Assembly (NCBI GenBank): GCA_028280445.1 | Contig: JANQLU010000072.1 | Location: forward strand, 62,001 to 126,000 | From: Pirellulaceae bacterium | GTDB lineage: Bacteria; Planctomycetota; Planctomycetia; Pirellulales; Pirellulaceae | Length of the DNA stretch: 64,000 nucleotides | Direction of reading: 5' to 3' | Shown: positions 8,898 through 17,343 of the stretch, piece by piece | Layout of the letters: each line of letters opens with the position of its first letter | How positions within the stretch are numbered: the stretch's first letter is position 1 | The notes under the pieces: model-generated | Told to the model about the DNA's origin: nothing | Database searches by the model: none | The model's input: only the letters and a program-made list of their open reading frames with translations | Made by a program: the position numbers and the translations under genes

Positions 8898-10565
8898 ATG
8901 AAACATGTCATTGTATTAGATAACATTTCTGACGAAGGCCTGCAGATGTTGGAACAGGCCGACGGGCTCACCTATGAAGTGCGAACCGGCCTGTCAGGTA
9001 TTGAACTTCGTGAGGCTTTGGCCGAAGCGGACGGGGCGGTTTGCCGAAGCGGTGTTAAAATCACTGCGGAATCCCTTGAGGGCAACAAACGTCTGTCTGC
9101 CATCGTGCGTGCGGGAGTCGGCACCGATAATATTGATCGCGAAGCGGCGACGCGCAATGGCATCATCGTGATGAATACGCCAACCGGCAATACGACCAGT
9201 ACCGCCGAACATACGATGGCACTGATGTTGGCACTCAGCCGAAATATCCCTCAAGCGCAAATCTCGCTGAATGAAGGAAATTGGGACCGAAAAAAATTAA
9301 CCGGTAGTCAGCTGGCAGGCAAAACTCTCGGTGTCGTCGGGCTGGGACGGATCGGACAATCTGTTGCCAAACGCGCAAAAGCTTTCGAAATGAAAGTCAT
9401 CGGCTACGATCCGTACCTCTCCAATCAACAAGCCGAACAATTGGGAATCGAACCAGTTGCGAGTGTCAAAGCTATGCTGCCGGTCGTGGATTACCTGACG
9501 GTCCATGTTCCTAAAACACCGGAGACAGCCAATTTGATCAGCGACGCTGAAATTGAAATGATGAAACCGACAGCTCGACTGATCAACTGTGCACGTGGTG
9601 GTATCTACGACGAAGCGGCGTTGGTCAAAGGGCTCGAGCAGGGAAAAATTGCCGGTGTTGCTTTGGATGTTTACGAAAACGAACCTTGCACCAGCAGCCC
9701 GCTGTTTGGAATGCCCAATGCAGTTTGCACTCCCCACTTGGGCGCCAGTACTGCCGAAGCTCAGAAACAGGTCGCTTTAGAAGCGGTCACTTTGCTGGTT
9801 GATTTTTTGACGACCGGGAATGTTCGACACAGCGTCAATTCGATTCCGCTGGAACCGTCGACTTTGGAAAAACTGGGAGGATTCATGAATGTCGGTTACC
9901 GACTCGGAAACCTCTTGGCTCAATGGCATGGCGGCGCGATTGAGAAATGCCAAATCGAATTCAAAGGTGCCGTCGGAGATGAAGATACACGGGTGGTCCA
10001 GTCGGCCGTTTGTGCAGGTCTGGTCGATCATTTCGTGGTTGACGAGGTAAATTTGGTCAACGCAAATTTCATGTGTCAGGATCGCGGCATTGCCATTGAG
10101 TCCGTCAGTAAATCGGCCGGAAGCACTTCATTTCAATCTTCGATTACCGTTCGCGTTTCGGGAGACGATGTCGAATGTAGTGCATCGGGAACCATTTTTG
10201 GCAGTGAAATGCCGCGACTGGTCCGAATGAACCGCTACCGCCTTGAGTCATTTATGGACGGCTATTTGTTGATTCTCAAACATCAAGACATGCCCGGTTT
10301 GATTGGAAAAATGGGACAGTTGCTGGGTGATCTGGATGTCAACATCGCGCAAATGGCGGTTGGACGAAATCGGCGACATATCGGTAGCCCAGCCATTGGA
10401 GTCCTGAATCTCGATTCGGCGGCTTCCGATGAATTAATAGCCGACATCGAAAAAATTGACGGCATTCAATCGGTGCGTCTCGTGCATTTACCCGATTCCG
10501 ATTGGGTACCACCCTGGATGGGTGGTAGTAAGCCGCTCGAATCCGAAGAGCCTGTCTCGGTGTAG
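8898..10565 (+). CDS. serA: D-3-phosphoglycerate dehydrogenase
   Basis: Oxidises 3-phosphoglycerate to 3-phosphohydroxypyruvate with NAD, the committed step of serine synthesis. This is the long type: substrate and NAD domains (GVVGLGRIGQSVAKRA, CARGG with the catalytic Arg, DVYENEP with Glu, TPHLGAS with His), then an intervening ASB domain, then a C-terminal ACT domain (GYLLILKHQDMPGLIGKMGQLL) that usually binds serine for feedback control. At 555 residues it is about 25 longer than typical long-form enzymes. The excess is a C-terminal tail ending in SDWVPPWMGGSKPLESEEP. It follows serC directly. Confidence 0.97.
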   Translation: MKHVIVLDNISDEGLQMLEQADGLTYEVRTGLSGIELREALAEADGAVCRSGVKITAESLEGNKRLSAIVRAGVGTDNIDREAATRNGIIVMNTPTGNTTSTAEHTMALMLALSRNIPQAQISLNEGNWDRKKLTGSQLAGKTLGVVGLGRIGQSVAKRAKAFEMKVIGYDPYLSNQQAEQLGIEPVASVKAMLPVVDYLTVHVPKTPETANLISDAEIEMMKPTARLINCARGGIYDEAALVKGLEQGKIAGVALDVYENEPCTSSPLFGMPNAVCTPHLGASTAEAQKQVALEAVTLLVDFLTTGNVRHSVNSIPLEPSTLEKLGGFMNVGYRLGNLLAQWHGGAIEKCQIEFKGAVGDEDTRVVQSAVCAGLVDHFVVDEVNLVNANFMCQDRGIAIESVSKSAGSTSFQSSITVRVSGDDVECSASGTIFGSEMPRLVRMNRYRLESFMDGYLLILKHQDMPGLIGKMGQLLGDLDVNIAQMAVGRNRRHIGSPAIGVLNLDSAASDELIADIEKIDGIQSVRLVHLPDSDWVPPWMGGSKPLESEEPVSV

Positions 10566-10580
10566 TCGTTAGTCAATCGT

Positions 10581-10656
10581 AACCCGAAGCGTGAGCGAGG
10601 GACCACGTTTAACTGCACATCTGCGTGGTCTTGGTCCCTCACTCACGTTTCGGGTT
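10581..10656. repeat. Dispersed intergenic palindrome, family A (copy 3)
   Basis: Arms AACCCGAAGCGTGAGCGAGG and CCTCACTCACGTTTCGGGTT are near-perfect inverted complements around a 36-base centre. It starts 15 bases after the serA stop, so it could act as its transcription-end hairpin, though it lacks a T run. Confidence 0.88.
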
Positions 10657-10838
10657 GAGATTTTTTTCGGACTTACTGTGAACTGCGTCGGACAACCAAC
10701 CTGAACCTCTTAACCCGTCAAACGCGCGCAAAAATTCGCGGGTCTGTAACAATTGTTCGGGCTGTAAGTTTCGACTTCGAGAACACGTTGATTATTGTGA
10801 ATGGTTGTTGAATCCCACATGTGTTCTTCTGGAATTCG

Positions 10839-12227
10839 ATGCACATTCTCGTTGCCCTGACAGTCGTACTCGCACTTTGGTCTACCGAAATGACCACGGG
10901 CTCGGTTGCGCCATCGGTGAATCAATCGCTGATGATCACATTCGGTGGAATCGCACTCCTGGCTTGGCTGTCCGGTTTTTTGTCGTGGGTCAGCTCGCGC
11001 TGTAGCTGGATACAAACGAATTCGAAGCCGGATTCCGCTCGCCATCGCAAATTCGAACAGATGTTTGTCGCCTCATGGCTCGTCATCATTGTCGCGATTT
11101 TTGGTTTTGCCCGTTGGGGAAACGTGATTCGCGAAAACTGGAATCTCGACCGCTATTTTTTGTTGGACGAAATGCTGTTGGTCCTGCCAATCTTGTTCCC
11201 GCTTGTGGTGCACTGGTGGATCCAATCCCGGTTTGCTGAATCCTCGGATTCCATCAAAAATCGCCAATCGTTTCGCTCGCGTCTGGGGTATGTCGGATTG
11301 CGAATGCAAGTTTATTTTGCACTGTCACTGGTTCCGATGGTTATCCTGTGGGCGGCCTGTGACATTTCACGTCTGTTCGAAATCGATTCAATCCCTCAAC
11401 TCAAATGGGCCATGCTCCTGGGCGCCTTTGCCATTGCAACATTGTTTTTCCCGTGGTTTCTGATCCTCGTCTGGCCAAATCAAAAACTGACCGATCAAAC
11501 GCTGCTCAAGCGCATTCAGCAAATTTGCGATGAGAAGAAATTGAAAATTTCTGATGTGCGCGTCTGGAAAACGGGAAATCGGGTGACCAACGCGATGGTA
11601 GCGGGTTTCTTTTGGCCTTGCCGCACACTCTGGCTGAGCGACGGTTTAATCAACATGCTGACACCGGATGAATTGGATACGATCGTACGACACGAAACAG
11701 GTCACGTTCGCCGCCAACATTTAGTGTTGCGTCTCGCCGTGTTGTTGCTCCCCATCGCCTTTGCAGCAATATTTTTGTGGTTACTTCCACACCAAACGCA
11801 AACATGGATCAGCCGCTTGGGAAACATCGGTATCGAGGCCAGTTGGATCGCCTGGGTACTGATACCATCGCTCGGACTTTGTTATCTGACTTGGGCTTTG
11901 AATTGGATTTCACACCAGATCGAAAAAGATGCTGATATCGAGGCTTGTGTTTTAGCAGGGCAGGGCACTGATGGTGGACGACCAAGCCTGGACCACCAAC
12001 GTGTTTCAAACTTCAAATCGGCACTTCAGAAAATCGCCGCTCAAATGCCCGGCGGCGTTCGCAAACGCACTTTTCTGCATCCAAGTATTTTGGACCGGGC
12101 AACTTTTTTGAGTGAACTATCTGAACATCCAGAAAAATTACGTGATTTCAGAAAACAGTTAGCTCACAACTTGTTTCTATTGGCACTTGTTGCGGTTGCC
12201 GTCGGAATGGCATTTGCGCTGATTTAG
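10839..12227 (+). CDS. M48-family membrane zinc metalloprotease
   Basis: Integral membrane endopeptidase of about 462 residues, in the same broad family as HtpX and Ste24. Zinc site: HETGH at residues 285-289 with the third ligand in EKDAD at E362, which fits the M48 HExxH...ExxxD arrangement. At least six hydrophobic segments are visible: four before the active site, two flanking it, and a final one at the C-terminus (NLFLLALVAVAVGMAFALI). The catalytic domain includes KKLKISDVRVWKTGNRVTNAMVAGF and the TLWLSDGLINMLTPDELDTIVRHE block. I take the ATG at 10839; a GTG at 10821 in frame is an alternative. It stands alone between repeat-rich gaps. Confidence 0.88.
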   Translation: MHILVALTVVLALWSTEMTTGSVAPSVNQSLMITFGGIALLAWLSGFLSWVSSRCSWIQTNSKPDSARHRKFEQMFVASWLVIIVAIFGFARWGNVIRENWNLDRYFLLDEMLLVLPILFPLVVHWWIQSRFAESSDSIKNRQSFRSRLGYVGLRMQVYFALSLVPMVILWAACDISRLFEIDSIPQLKWAMLLGAFAIATLFFPWFLILVWPNQKLTDQTLLKRIQQICDEKKLKISDVRVWKTGNRVTNAMVAGFFWPCRTLWLSDGLINMLTPDELDTIVRHETGHVRRQHLVLRLAVLLLPIAFAAIFLWLLPHQTQTWISRLGNIGIEASWIAWVLIPSLGLCYLTWALNWISHQIEKDADIEACVLAGQGTDGGRPSLDHQRVSNFKSALQKIAAQMPGGVRKRTFLHPSILDRATFLSELSEHPEKLRDFRKQLAHNLFLLALVAVAVGMAFALI

Positions 12228-12287
12228 TCGAATTCCAAATTGTGCCGAGAGGCCGTTTCGGGTGAGCGTCTCCGGGAGGGCGTCTCC

Positions 12288-12590
12288 GGGAGGGCGAGGC
12301 TCCTGCCGAGCCAATACAATTGGCTCACGCAGAGGCGCAGAGACTCAGAGGTGGGCATCGGAGCGGATTTTTTGAACGGCGAATCAATCTCGGCGACTGT
12401 CACGATCAATGAAACTCTTAAACAGATTTAATTGAAGAATTTTTTTTATTTTGTTTTGATGTTGGAAACGCTCTCATGAAATACATGTAGCTTTACCAAA
12501 ACTCTGCGTCTCCGCGTCTCTGCGTGAGTCTACTGATTTCTGCTCGGCAGGACCCAATCGTTTTCGGCTCGGCAGGAGCCTCGCCCTCCC
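12288..12590. repeat. 303-bp element with nested inverted repeats (MITE-like)
   Basis: Outer arms at 12288-12312 and 12566-12590 are perfect 25-bp reverse complements (left arm begins GGGAGGGCGAGG). Inner arms near 12324-12350 and 12502-12528 (CTCACGCAGAGGCGCAGAG and its near complement) are also inverted. The 150 bases between are AT-rich and hold no credible gene. A partial tandem copy of the left end (GCGTCTCCGGGAGG twice, 12266-12293) precedes it. Its form suggests a non-autonomous mobile element or a composite of two smaller palindromes. Confidence 0.75.
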
Positions 12591-12593
12591 GCT

Positions 12594-12630
12594 ACCTCGC
12601 CTCTCGACACCTCGCCTCTCGACACCTCGC
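12594..12630. repeat. Short tandem repeat
   Basis: ACCTCGCCTCTCGAC occurs twice in tandem (12594-12608 and 12609-12623) followed by a partial third unit. It lies directly next to the 303-bp element. The rest of the gap to 12836 shows nothing recognisable. Confidence 0.8.
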
Positions 12631-12836
12631 GCCTCCTCATAACCCGTTCAACCTGAACATTAATCGTCCACATGATGAAGACTCGATGAACGCTTGACGA
12701 TCGCTCCTGAATCCTGACTAATTTTGCCGAAAACACTTGCAAAGGGGCATTTTAAAAGACATGTTTGCTCGCCGTTGGTCACTAAGGCTGATGAAATGGC
12801 TCGGCTCTAAAAACGAAGCTGTCGCAGGACAAAACG

Positions 12837-13061
12837 ATGGAAACACGCGAGTTTACAATTCACGATCAAATCGAAAATGCAGTGATCCTTTGTCCGCATC
12901 TGAATCAATCTGGGATTCAAGTTCGCACCCACGGAAATCGAGTCAAGATCTCGGGAAAAGTCGGCTCATTTTTCGAAAAACAAATGGCTCAGGAGGCAGT
13001 TCGCCGAGTCGTTGGTGTTGAACACATCGAAAACGACCTACAAGTGAAATGGAAACCCTGA
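12837..13061 (+). CDS. BON-domain protein
   Basis: A 74-residue protein consisting of a single BON (OsmY/nodulation) domain: DQIENAVILCPHLNQSGIQVRTHGNRVKISGKVGS... with the conserved glycine in KISGKV and the typical end AVRRVVGVEHIENDLQV. BON domains usually bind phospholipid or act in envelope stress; there is no signal peptide here. The longer overlapping frame from 12737 is rejected because only this frame gives a recognisable fold. It stands alone, with 143 bases before thiol peroxidase. Confidence 0.8.
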   Translation: METREFTIHDQIENAVILCPHLNQSGIQVRTHGNRVKISGKVGSFFEKQMAQEAVRRVVGVEHIENDLQVKWKP

Positions 13062-13204
13062 ACGAATCAGGTCATCCATCAGCATTCCATTGGGCCTCTT
13101 GAACTAACAAATTGGCTGCAGGATACTGAATCACAGTTCTCGACCCCCGATTTTGTCGCCAAGACATCCGTTGGGATTGTTTTTCAGAAATTCACGAGGT
13201 ATCC

Positions 13205-13732
13205 ATGTCGCGCCCAAACGCAGTCACATTTAAAGGTAACCCCATGACGCTTGCTGGCGAAGAACTTGCCGTCGGTCAGCCAGCTCCCGATTTTACTTTG
13301 CATTATTTCGAAGACGGCTTGAAACCGTTGACGCTGGCCGATTGTAAAGGCAAGCCAACATTGCTGAGTGTTGTGCCATCGTTGGACACAGGCGTTTGCC
13401 AAATCCAAACTAAAGAGTTCAATCAAAAAATCTCTGACTTGGGTGATTCCATCAACGCCATCACCGTCAGCCTCGATCTTCCGTTTGCACAAGGACGTTA
13501 TTGCTCGGAAAACGATATTACCAATATGCGAACCGCCAGCGACTATCAGGATCGCAATTTTGGTAATAGCTGGGGCATGTTGATCGAGGAATTGAAACTT
13601 CTCGCACGCGGAGTTTTTGTTTTGGACGCCAATGGCACGATTGTTTACTCAGAAACCGTTGGAGAAATTGCAGATCAGCCCAATTACGATGCGGTCATGG
13701 AAGCGATCAATGGTTCGTTGCAATCGGCATAG
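13205..13732 (+). CDS. tpx: Thiol peroxidase (atypical 2-Cys peroxiredoxin)
   Basis: Reduces hydrogen peroxide and alkyl peroxides with electrons from thioredoxin. The 175 residues match the Tpx family end to end: VTFKGNPMTLAGEELAVGQPAPDF, the peroxidatic Cys C65 in VPSLDTGVC, and the resolving Cys C100 in FAQGRYCSENDI, the spacing expected for an intramolecular disulfide. The C-terminal block RGVFVLDANGTIVYSE is also standard. Start ATG at 13205 is followed by the canonical MSRPNAVTFKGNP. A bidirectional hairpin terminator follows 45 bases after the stop. Confidence 0.96.
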   Translation: MSRPNAVTFKGNPMTLAGEELAVGQPAPDFTLHYFEDGLKPLTLADCKGKPTLLSVVPSLDTGVCQIQTKEFNQKISDLGDSINAITVSLDLPFAQGRYCSENDITNMRTASDYQDRNFGNSWGMLIEELKLLARGVFVLDANGTIVYSETVGEIADQPNYDAVMEAINGSLQSA

Positions 13733-13768
13733 TCATTGAGATGGTCGACTTTCAGCCGATCCCGTACC

Positions 13769-13812
13769 CAAAAAATAAACGCGGCAAACTGAAATGGTTC
13801 GCCGCGTTTTTT
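13769..13812. terminator. Bidirectional terminator between tpx and the convergent gene
   Basis: The stem AAACGCGGC (13777-13785) pairs with GCCGCGTTT (13801-13809), with a T run to 13812 for the plus strand and an A run at 13769-13775 that serves the minus strand. It lies between the tpx stop at 13732 and the minus-strand stop at 13857. Confidence 0.85.
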
Positions 13813-13856
13813 GTTGTGTTGCCTGAGTTGCTGCAAACTGCAGCAGAAAATTATCG

Positions 13857-14477
13857 TCAGCCACCGCCAGAGCAACCACGTCGCCCTGAAGTAAATGTTC
13901 GTGACCTGGCTCTGGCGCGATTGCGTTGCGCATTGATCGCCGCGATGTATCGGGCGCGTGCCAATTGTTGTTGTCGCAAAGCTTCTCGCCGCTCGACCTG
14001 CGTTTTAACGAAATTAGCCATTTCTAATTCGCGGCCACGCAGGTTTGCCAGCGCCGTACTTGCGGCTGAAGCGTCCGCATGTCGAGACATGATGACAAAA
14101 TCTCGAGCTTCCGTATTCGGAGTGGCTTTGAGAAACTCAAGAATGTTTTCAGTGCCTTCTTCGACACCGAAGTACGTCGCAAACTGTGCCGTCACTTCTC
14201 TTGTTTTGGGAACTGCCTTCAGCAGTGTTACCACAAAATGATCGGACTTGTCGCGTTTGGCCGACTCACCTTTGGGAAACTTTGCGGATTTCAACTTGCC
14301 AGTGATTTGCCGCCGGACCTTGGTGACGTATGCGTCGTAGCGTTTTTTTGCCGCCGGAATGGGCTCGCCAAACGTAACAACCTTTTCGTTGTCATTTTCT
14401 TTGGCGTAAGATGCGGCAACCATGCCAACACAGATCAAGAAACACGTTGTCGTTTTAAATCCAAACATGCTTTTCAT
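13857..14477 (-). CDS. Secreted basic protein of unknown function
   Basis: 206 residues with a signal peptide (FKTTTCFLICVGMVAASYA). The body is helical, with a lysine-rich stretch (KKRYDAYVTKVRRQITGKLKSAKFPKG), a hydrophobic beta segment (DHFVVTLLKAVPKTREVTAQFATYFG) and a long Arg/Gln/Ala-rich helix near the C-terminus (REALRQQQLARARYIAAINAQ). It ends in an Arg/Ser tail and SGRRGCSGGG. No family is recognised. It faces tpx across a shared terminator, and the gap upstream is filled with repeats. Confidence 0.6.
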   Translation of the reverse strand: MKSMFGFKTTTCFLICVGMVAASYAKENDNEKVVTFGEPIPAAKKRYDAYVTKVRRQITGKLKSAKFPKGESAKRDKSDHFVVTLLKAVPKTREVTAQFATYFGVEEGTENILEFLKATPNTEARDFVIMSRHADASAASTALANLRGRELEMANFVKTQVERREALRQQQLARARYIAAINAQRNRARARSRTFTSGRRGCSGGG

Positions 14478-14594
14478 GGAGTCCTCGCATTTATCCCCCG
14501 TGTGGCATCAATTATGAACGAATTTCAATATCGGTCAATCTAGTTATCGAAGAACGGCCAAATCCCGCGATTTTTCCCAAATTTGGGTCAAATT

Positions 14595-14676
14595 CGCAAG
14601 TGCGAAGCGGGAGCGAGGGACCATTTTTCACTCCGCGTTGTCGTGGTTCCGATCCCTAGCTCACACTTCGAGTTTT
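14595..14676. repeat. Dispersed intergenic palindrome, family A (copy 4, diverged)
   Basis: GCAAGTGCGAAGCGGGAGCG on the left and a reversed CCCTAGCTCACACTTCGAGTT arm on the right. More mismatched than the other copies, so probably older. Confidence 0.75.
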
Positions 14677-14703
14677 GATTTCACCACTACCTGTTGCAAA
14701 TTT

Positions 14704-14826
14704 TGGGTGCCACTGGCTCTGTCGGCTCTGCCAGTGTACTGGTGGAATGGTGGTTGTTAGTACTTCAATTGAACGAAATAAACTACGAGTTGATACGTAA
14801 ATCACTGGCTAGAGCCAGTGGCACCC
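14704..14826. repeat. Inverted repeat family F (GGGTGCCACTGGCTC), copy 1
   Basis: GGGTGCCACTGGCTCTG at 14704 is answered by GGCTAGAGCCAGTGGCACCC ending at 14826, giving terminal inverted repeats of about 15 bp around 85 bases with no gene. A second element with the same ends lies at 34765-34944. Confidence 0.85.
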
Positions 14827-14928
14827 ACGCGGCAAGGCGCTCACAGCATTTGGTTCGGCGGGAGCCTCACCCTCCCGAAACCAACGGCCACGTGCCACTG
14901 TTACCCAACAATTTGTCTGGCGAACGAT

Positions 14929-16986
14929 TTATTTGTCAGTCTTCTTGTGGTTTTCAAACCATTGCAAAATGTAGGCGACTTTGGCGATCAAATGGCTGGG
15001 GCGGGCGGCGATGCCGTGCGATGCACCTGGAATGCGGACCATGACGGTATCGACCTTTCGCAATTTCAACGCTTGATAATATTGCTCGGTTTCCGAAATG
15101 GGAGTTCGATAATCCGCTTCGCCCGTTAACAGCATCGTCGGCGTTTTGACATTGCCGACGAGCGAAATCGGCGAACGTTTCATGTATTGTTCTGGATACT
15201 GCCAAGGCAAACCTGGAAACCAGTATTTGTAGAAATAGGTATACATGTCAGCAGTCAAAGCGAAACTGTACCAGTTGATCACAGGCTTGGCGACAACCGC
15301 TGCCCTGAATCGATTCGTTTTGCCCACAATCCAACTGGTCAGCACTCCGCCGCCGGAACCACCAGTAACAAACAGATTGTCTTTGTCGACAAAACCTTTT
15401 GCGATCACCGCATCGACACCGGACATCAGGTCGTCGTAATCTTGGCCCGGATAATTGTGTTGAATCAGATTGGCAAAATCCTCGCCATAGCTCGTACTGC
15501 CGCGCGGGTTGATGTACAGCACGACATAGCCTTTGGCTGCGTACAGCTGAAGCTCGGCGCTAAAGCGCGGGCCGTAATTGGCATACGGACCACCATGGAT
15601 TTCCAACAGCAATGGATATTTTTTCTTCGCATCAAAATCCGGAGGATAAATCACCCAGCCTTCGACATCGCGTCGGTCAAACGAACTTTTGAAGACAATT
15701 TCTTCGACACGGCCCAGTTTGCGTTGCGAAAACAAATCGTCGTTTAAATCGACAATCGTTTCTGCCAAATGTCCTTTGTGAAACTTTGCTAGTTTGGCCG
15801 GCGACAACGGCGTCACATGAGTAAAACATACCGTCCCGTCCTTGGCGATCGAAAAACTGCCACTGCTATAGGGACGACCGATCGTCGTACCACCCACGTT
15901 AGTCATGATCGTTTGAGATCTTCCGTTGGGGCTGACAAACCCGATGTTGGATTCACCCGAGGCGTCGAACGAAAACACCACACCATTATTTTTTTCATCC
16001 CAGCGGATGGAGTTGATGGAGTGTTTGAAATCGGGTGCAACCCGTCGCTTGCCGGATCCATCAATGCTCATTTCATACAGTTGATTGTGCTGATAGCCGA
16101 GCAATTTATCATCGTAACCCACGTAATAAATCTTGGTCCCGTCGGCTGACAATATCGGACTGGAATCCGGCCCATTGCGATCGGTCAGCTGGGTAATTTT
16201 CTTGGTCGCCATATTCACCGAATAAATATCGGAATTACGCGGATGGTATTCATGTTCCGGATTTCGGTTGGCAGAAAACAAAATGAACTTGCTGTCTTTG
16301 GTCCAGGTCAGCCTGCCGCCGTGATTGAATTTTCCAGAAGTTATTTGACGCGGCGTTCCACCTAGCGCGGAAACGACAAAGATTTGTTGATATGCGTTGG
16401 GTAAATACCCAGCCCCATCCACGCGGTATCGGATTCGATCAATCACCGTGGGCGGGTCTGCCCAGCTGGCGCCTTGAGGTTTGGCCGGTAATTTCGTAAA
16501 CGGCCGCGGTTTTTCAACAACGGACATTGAAAAGGCGATCGATTTTCCATCGGGACTCCACGTGATACTGGATGGCGATTTCTGCAATTTCGTCAGTGAA
16601 GTAGTTCGACCACTATCCAGCCACAGGCAAAATATTTGCGCTGATTTGTTTGCTGTACTGACATACGCCAATCGTTTGCCGTCAGGCGACCAACGCGGGG
16701 AACCATAAGATTTTTCGCCTGTCAGCAACGGCGTGTTTTGTCCTTTTTCGTCAACGAGCCAAAGATGACCACGGCTACGATCGGTCATGATGTCGTGAAA
16801 AACTCGCCGGTAAACAATTTGTTTGCCATCGGGTGAAACCTGCGGATCAGAAACGTATTCCAACTCGAAAATGTCTTTGAGTTGCAGCGGCGGTAAGTTT
16901 TTTTTCTGAGGTTGGGCAACCGCGCTGGCACCCATGGACATTAACAAACCGGTAATGATTAAAGCCTGAATTGAATGTTTCATCAT
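14929..16986 (-). CDS. Secreted S9-family prolyl-oligopeptidase-like serine peptidase
   Basis: 685 residues: a signal peptide (IQALIITGLLMSMGASAVAQ), an N-terminal beta-propeller of WD40-like/PD40 blades (VSPDGKQIVY, WSPDGKRLAYVS, WSPDGKSIAFS, LSADGTKIYYV), then a C-terminal alpha/beta-hydrolase. Catalytic triad: S544 in GGSGGG, D625 in GEADYRTP, H657 in GASHG. This is the layout of acylaminoacyl-peptidase/DPP-type S9C enzymes, which cleave short peptides. It acts outside the cytoplasm. It stands alone between repeat-rich gaps; the ATG at 16986 or the next one at 16983 could be used. Confidence 0.94.
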   Translation of the reverse strand: MMKHSIQALIITGLLMSMGASAVAQPQKKNLPPLQLKDIFELEYVSDPQVSPDGKQIVYRRVFHDIMTDRSRGHLWLVDEKGQNTPLLTGEKSYGSPRWSPDGKRLAYVSTANKSAQIFCLWLDSGRTTSLTKLQKSPSSITWSPDGKSIAFSMSVVEKPRPFTKLPAKPQGASWADPPTVIDRIRYRVDGAGYLPNAYQQIFVVSALGGTPRQITSGKFNHGGRLTWTKDSKFILFSANRNPEHEYHPRNSDIYSVNMATKKITQLTDRNGPDSSPILSADGTKIYYVGYDDKLLGYQHNQLYEMSIDGSGKRRVAPDFKHSINSIRWDEKNNGVVFSFDASGESNIGFVSPNGRSQTIMTNVGGTTIGRPYSSGSFSIAKDGTVCFTHVTPLSPAKLAKFHKGHLAETIVDLNDDLFSQRKLGRVEEIVFKSSFDRRDVEGWVIYPPDFDAKKKYPLLLEIHGGPYANYGPRFSAELQLYAAKGYVVLYINPRGSTSYGEDFANLIQHNYPGQDYDDLMSGVDAVIAKGFVDKDNLFVTGGSGGGVLTSWIVGKTNRFRAAVVAKPVINWYSFALTADMYTYFYKYWFPGLPWQYPEQYMKRSPISLVGNVKTPTMLLTGEADYRTPISETEQYYQALKLRKVDTVMVRIPGASHGIAARPSHLIAKVAYILQWFENHKKTDK

Positions 16987-17056
16987 TGCATCTTTATGTT
17001 GAGGATATGTACTCAGGACGGTGCGCCACGACGATTTGCCTGACAGGGTTATGAAA

Positions 17057-17150
17057 TCGCAAGCGCGAAACGTGAGCGGGAAGGCGCCAGCCGCCGGTTC
17101 GTTGCATTGCCATACCGGCGGCTAGCGCCTTGCCGCTCACGCTTTTTGCA
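17057..17150. repeat. Dispersed intergenic palindrome, family B (copy 1)
   Basis: GTGAGCGGGAAGGCGCCAGCCGCCGG on the left arm and its near complement CCGGCGGCTAGCGCCTTGCC...CTCACGC on the right, around a short centre. The same element occurs at 21771-21859, and a collapsed remnant at 63035. Confidence 0.88.
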
Positions 17151-17194
17151 ATTGTGATTTTTCCTTGTGAAGTAATCATTTTGCAACCAATACA

Positions 17195-17253
17195 AGCACG
17201 AAGCGCGAGCGAGTGGTTCGACCGCGCAAAACCACTCGCTCGCGCTTCGTGCT
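17195..17253. repeat. Perfect inverted repeat, family C (copy 1)
   Basis: Arms 17195-17218 and 17230-17253 are perfect 24-bp reverse complements (AGCACGAAGCGCGAGCG...) around an 11-base loop. A degraded copy lies at 46075-46132. Confidence 0.92.
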
Positions 17254-17283
17254 AGTAAAAAACTCGGCCAGCTTCGTGGCGCA

Positions 17284-17311
17284 TAAAAAAAGCACGTGGC
17301 TTTCACGTGCT
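17284..17311 (-). terminator. Intrinsic terminator of the DUF1559 gene
   Basis: On the minus strand, AGCACGTG pairs with CACGTGCT (17304-17311 and 17291-17298) with a 5-base loop, followed by a run of seven T. It lies 33 bases past the stop at 17344. Confidence 0.9.
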
Positions 17312-17343
17312 ATTTTAATTGATTGTTTGTGGGTGCGATATCT

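Noticed and set aside
12737-13021. Longer 94-codon frame overlapping the BON gene
   Set aside because: The BON frame gives a recognisable domain; this one gives random composition.
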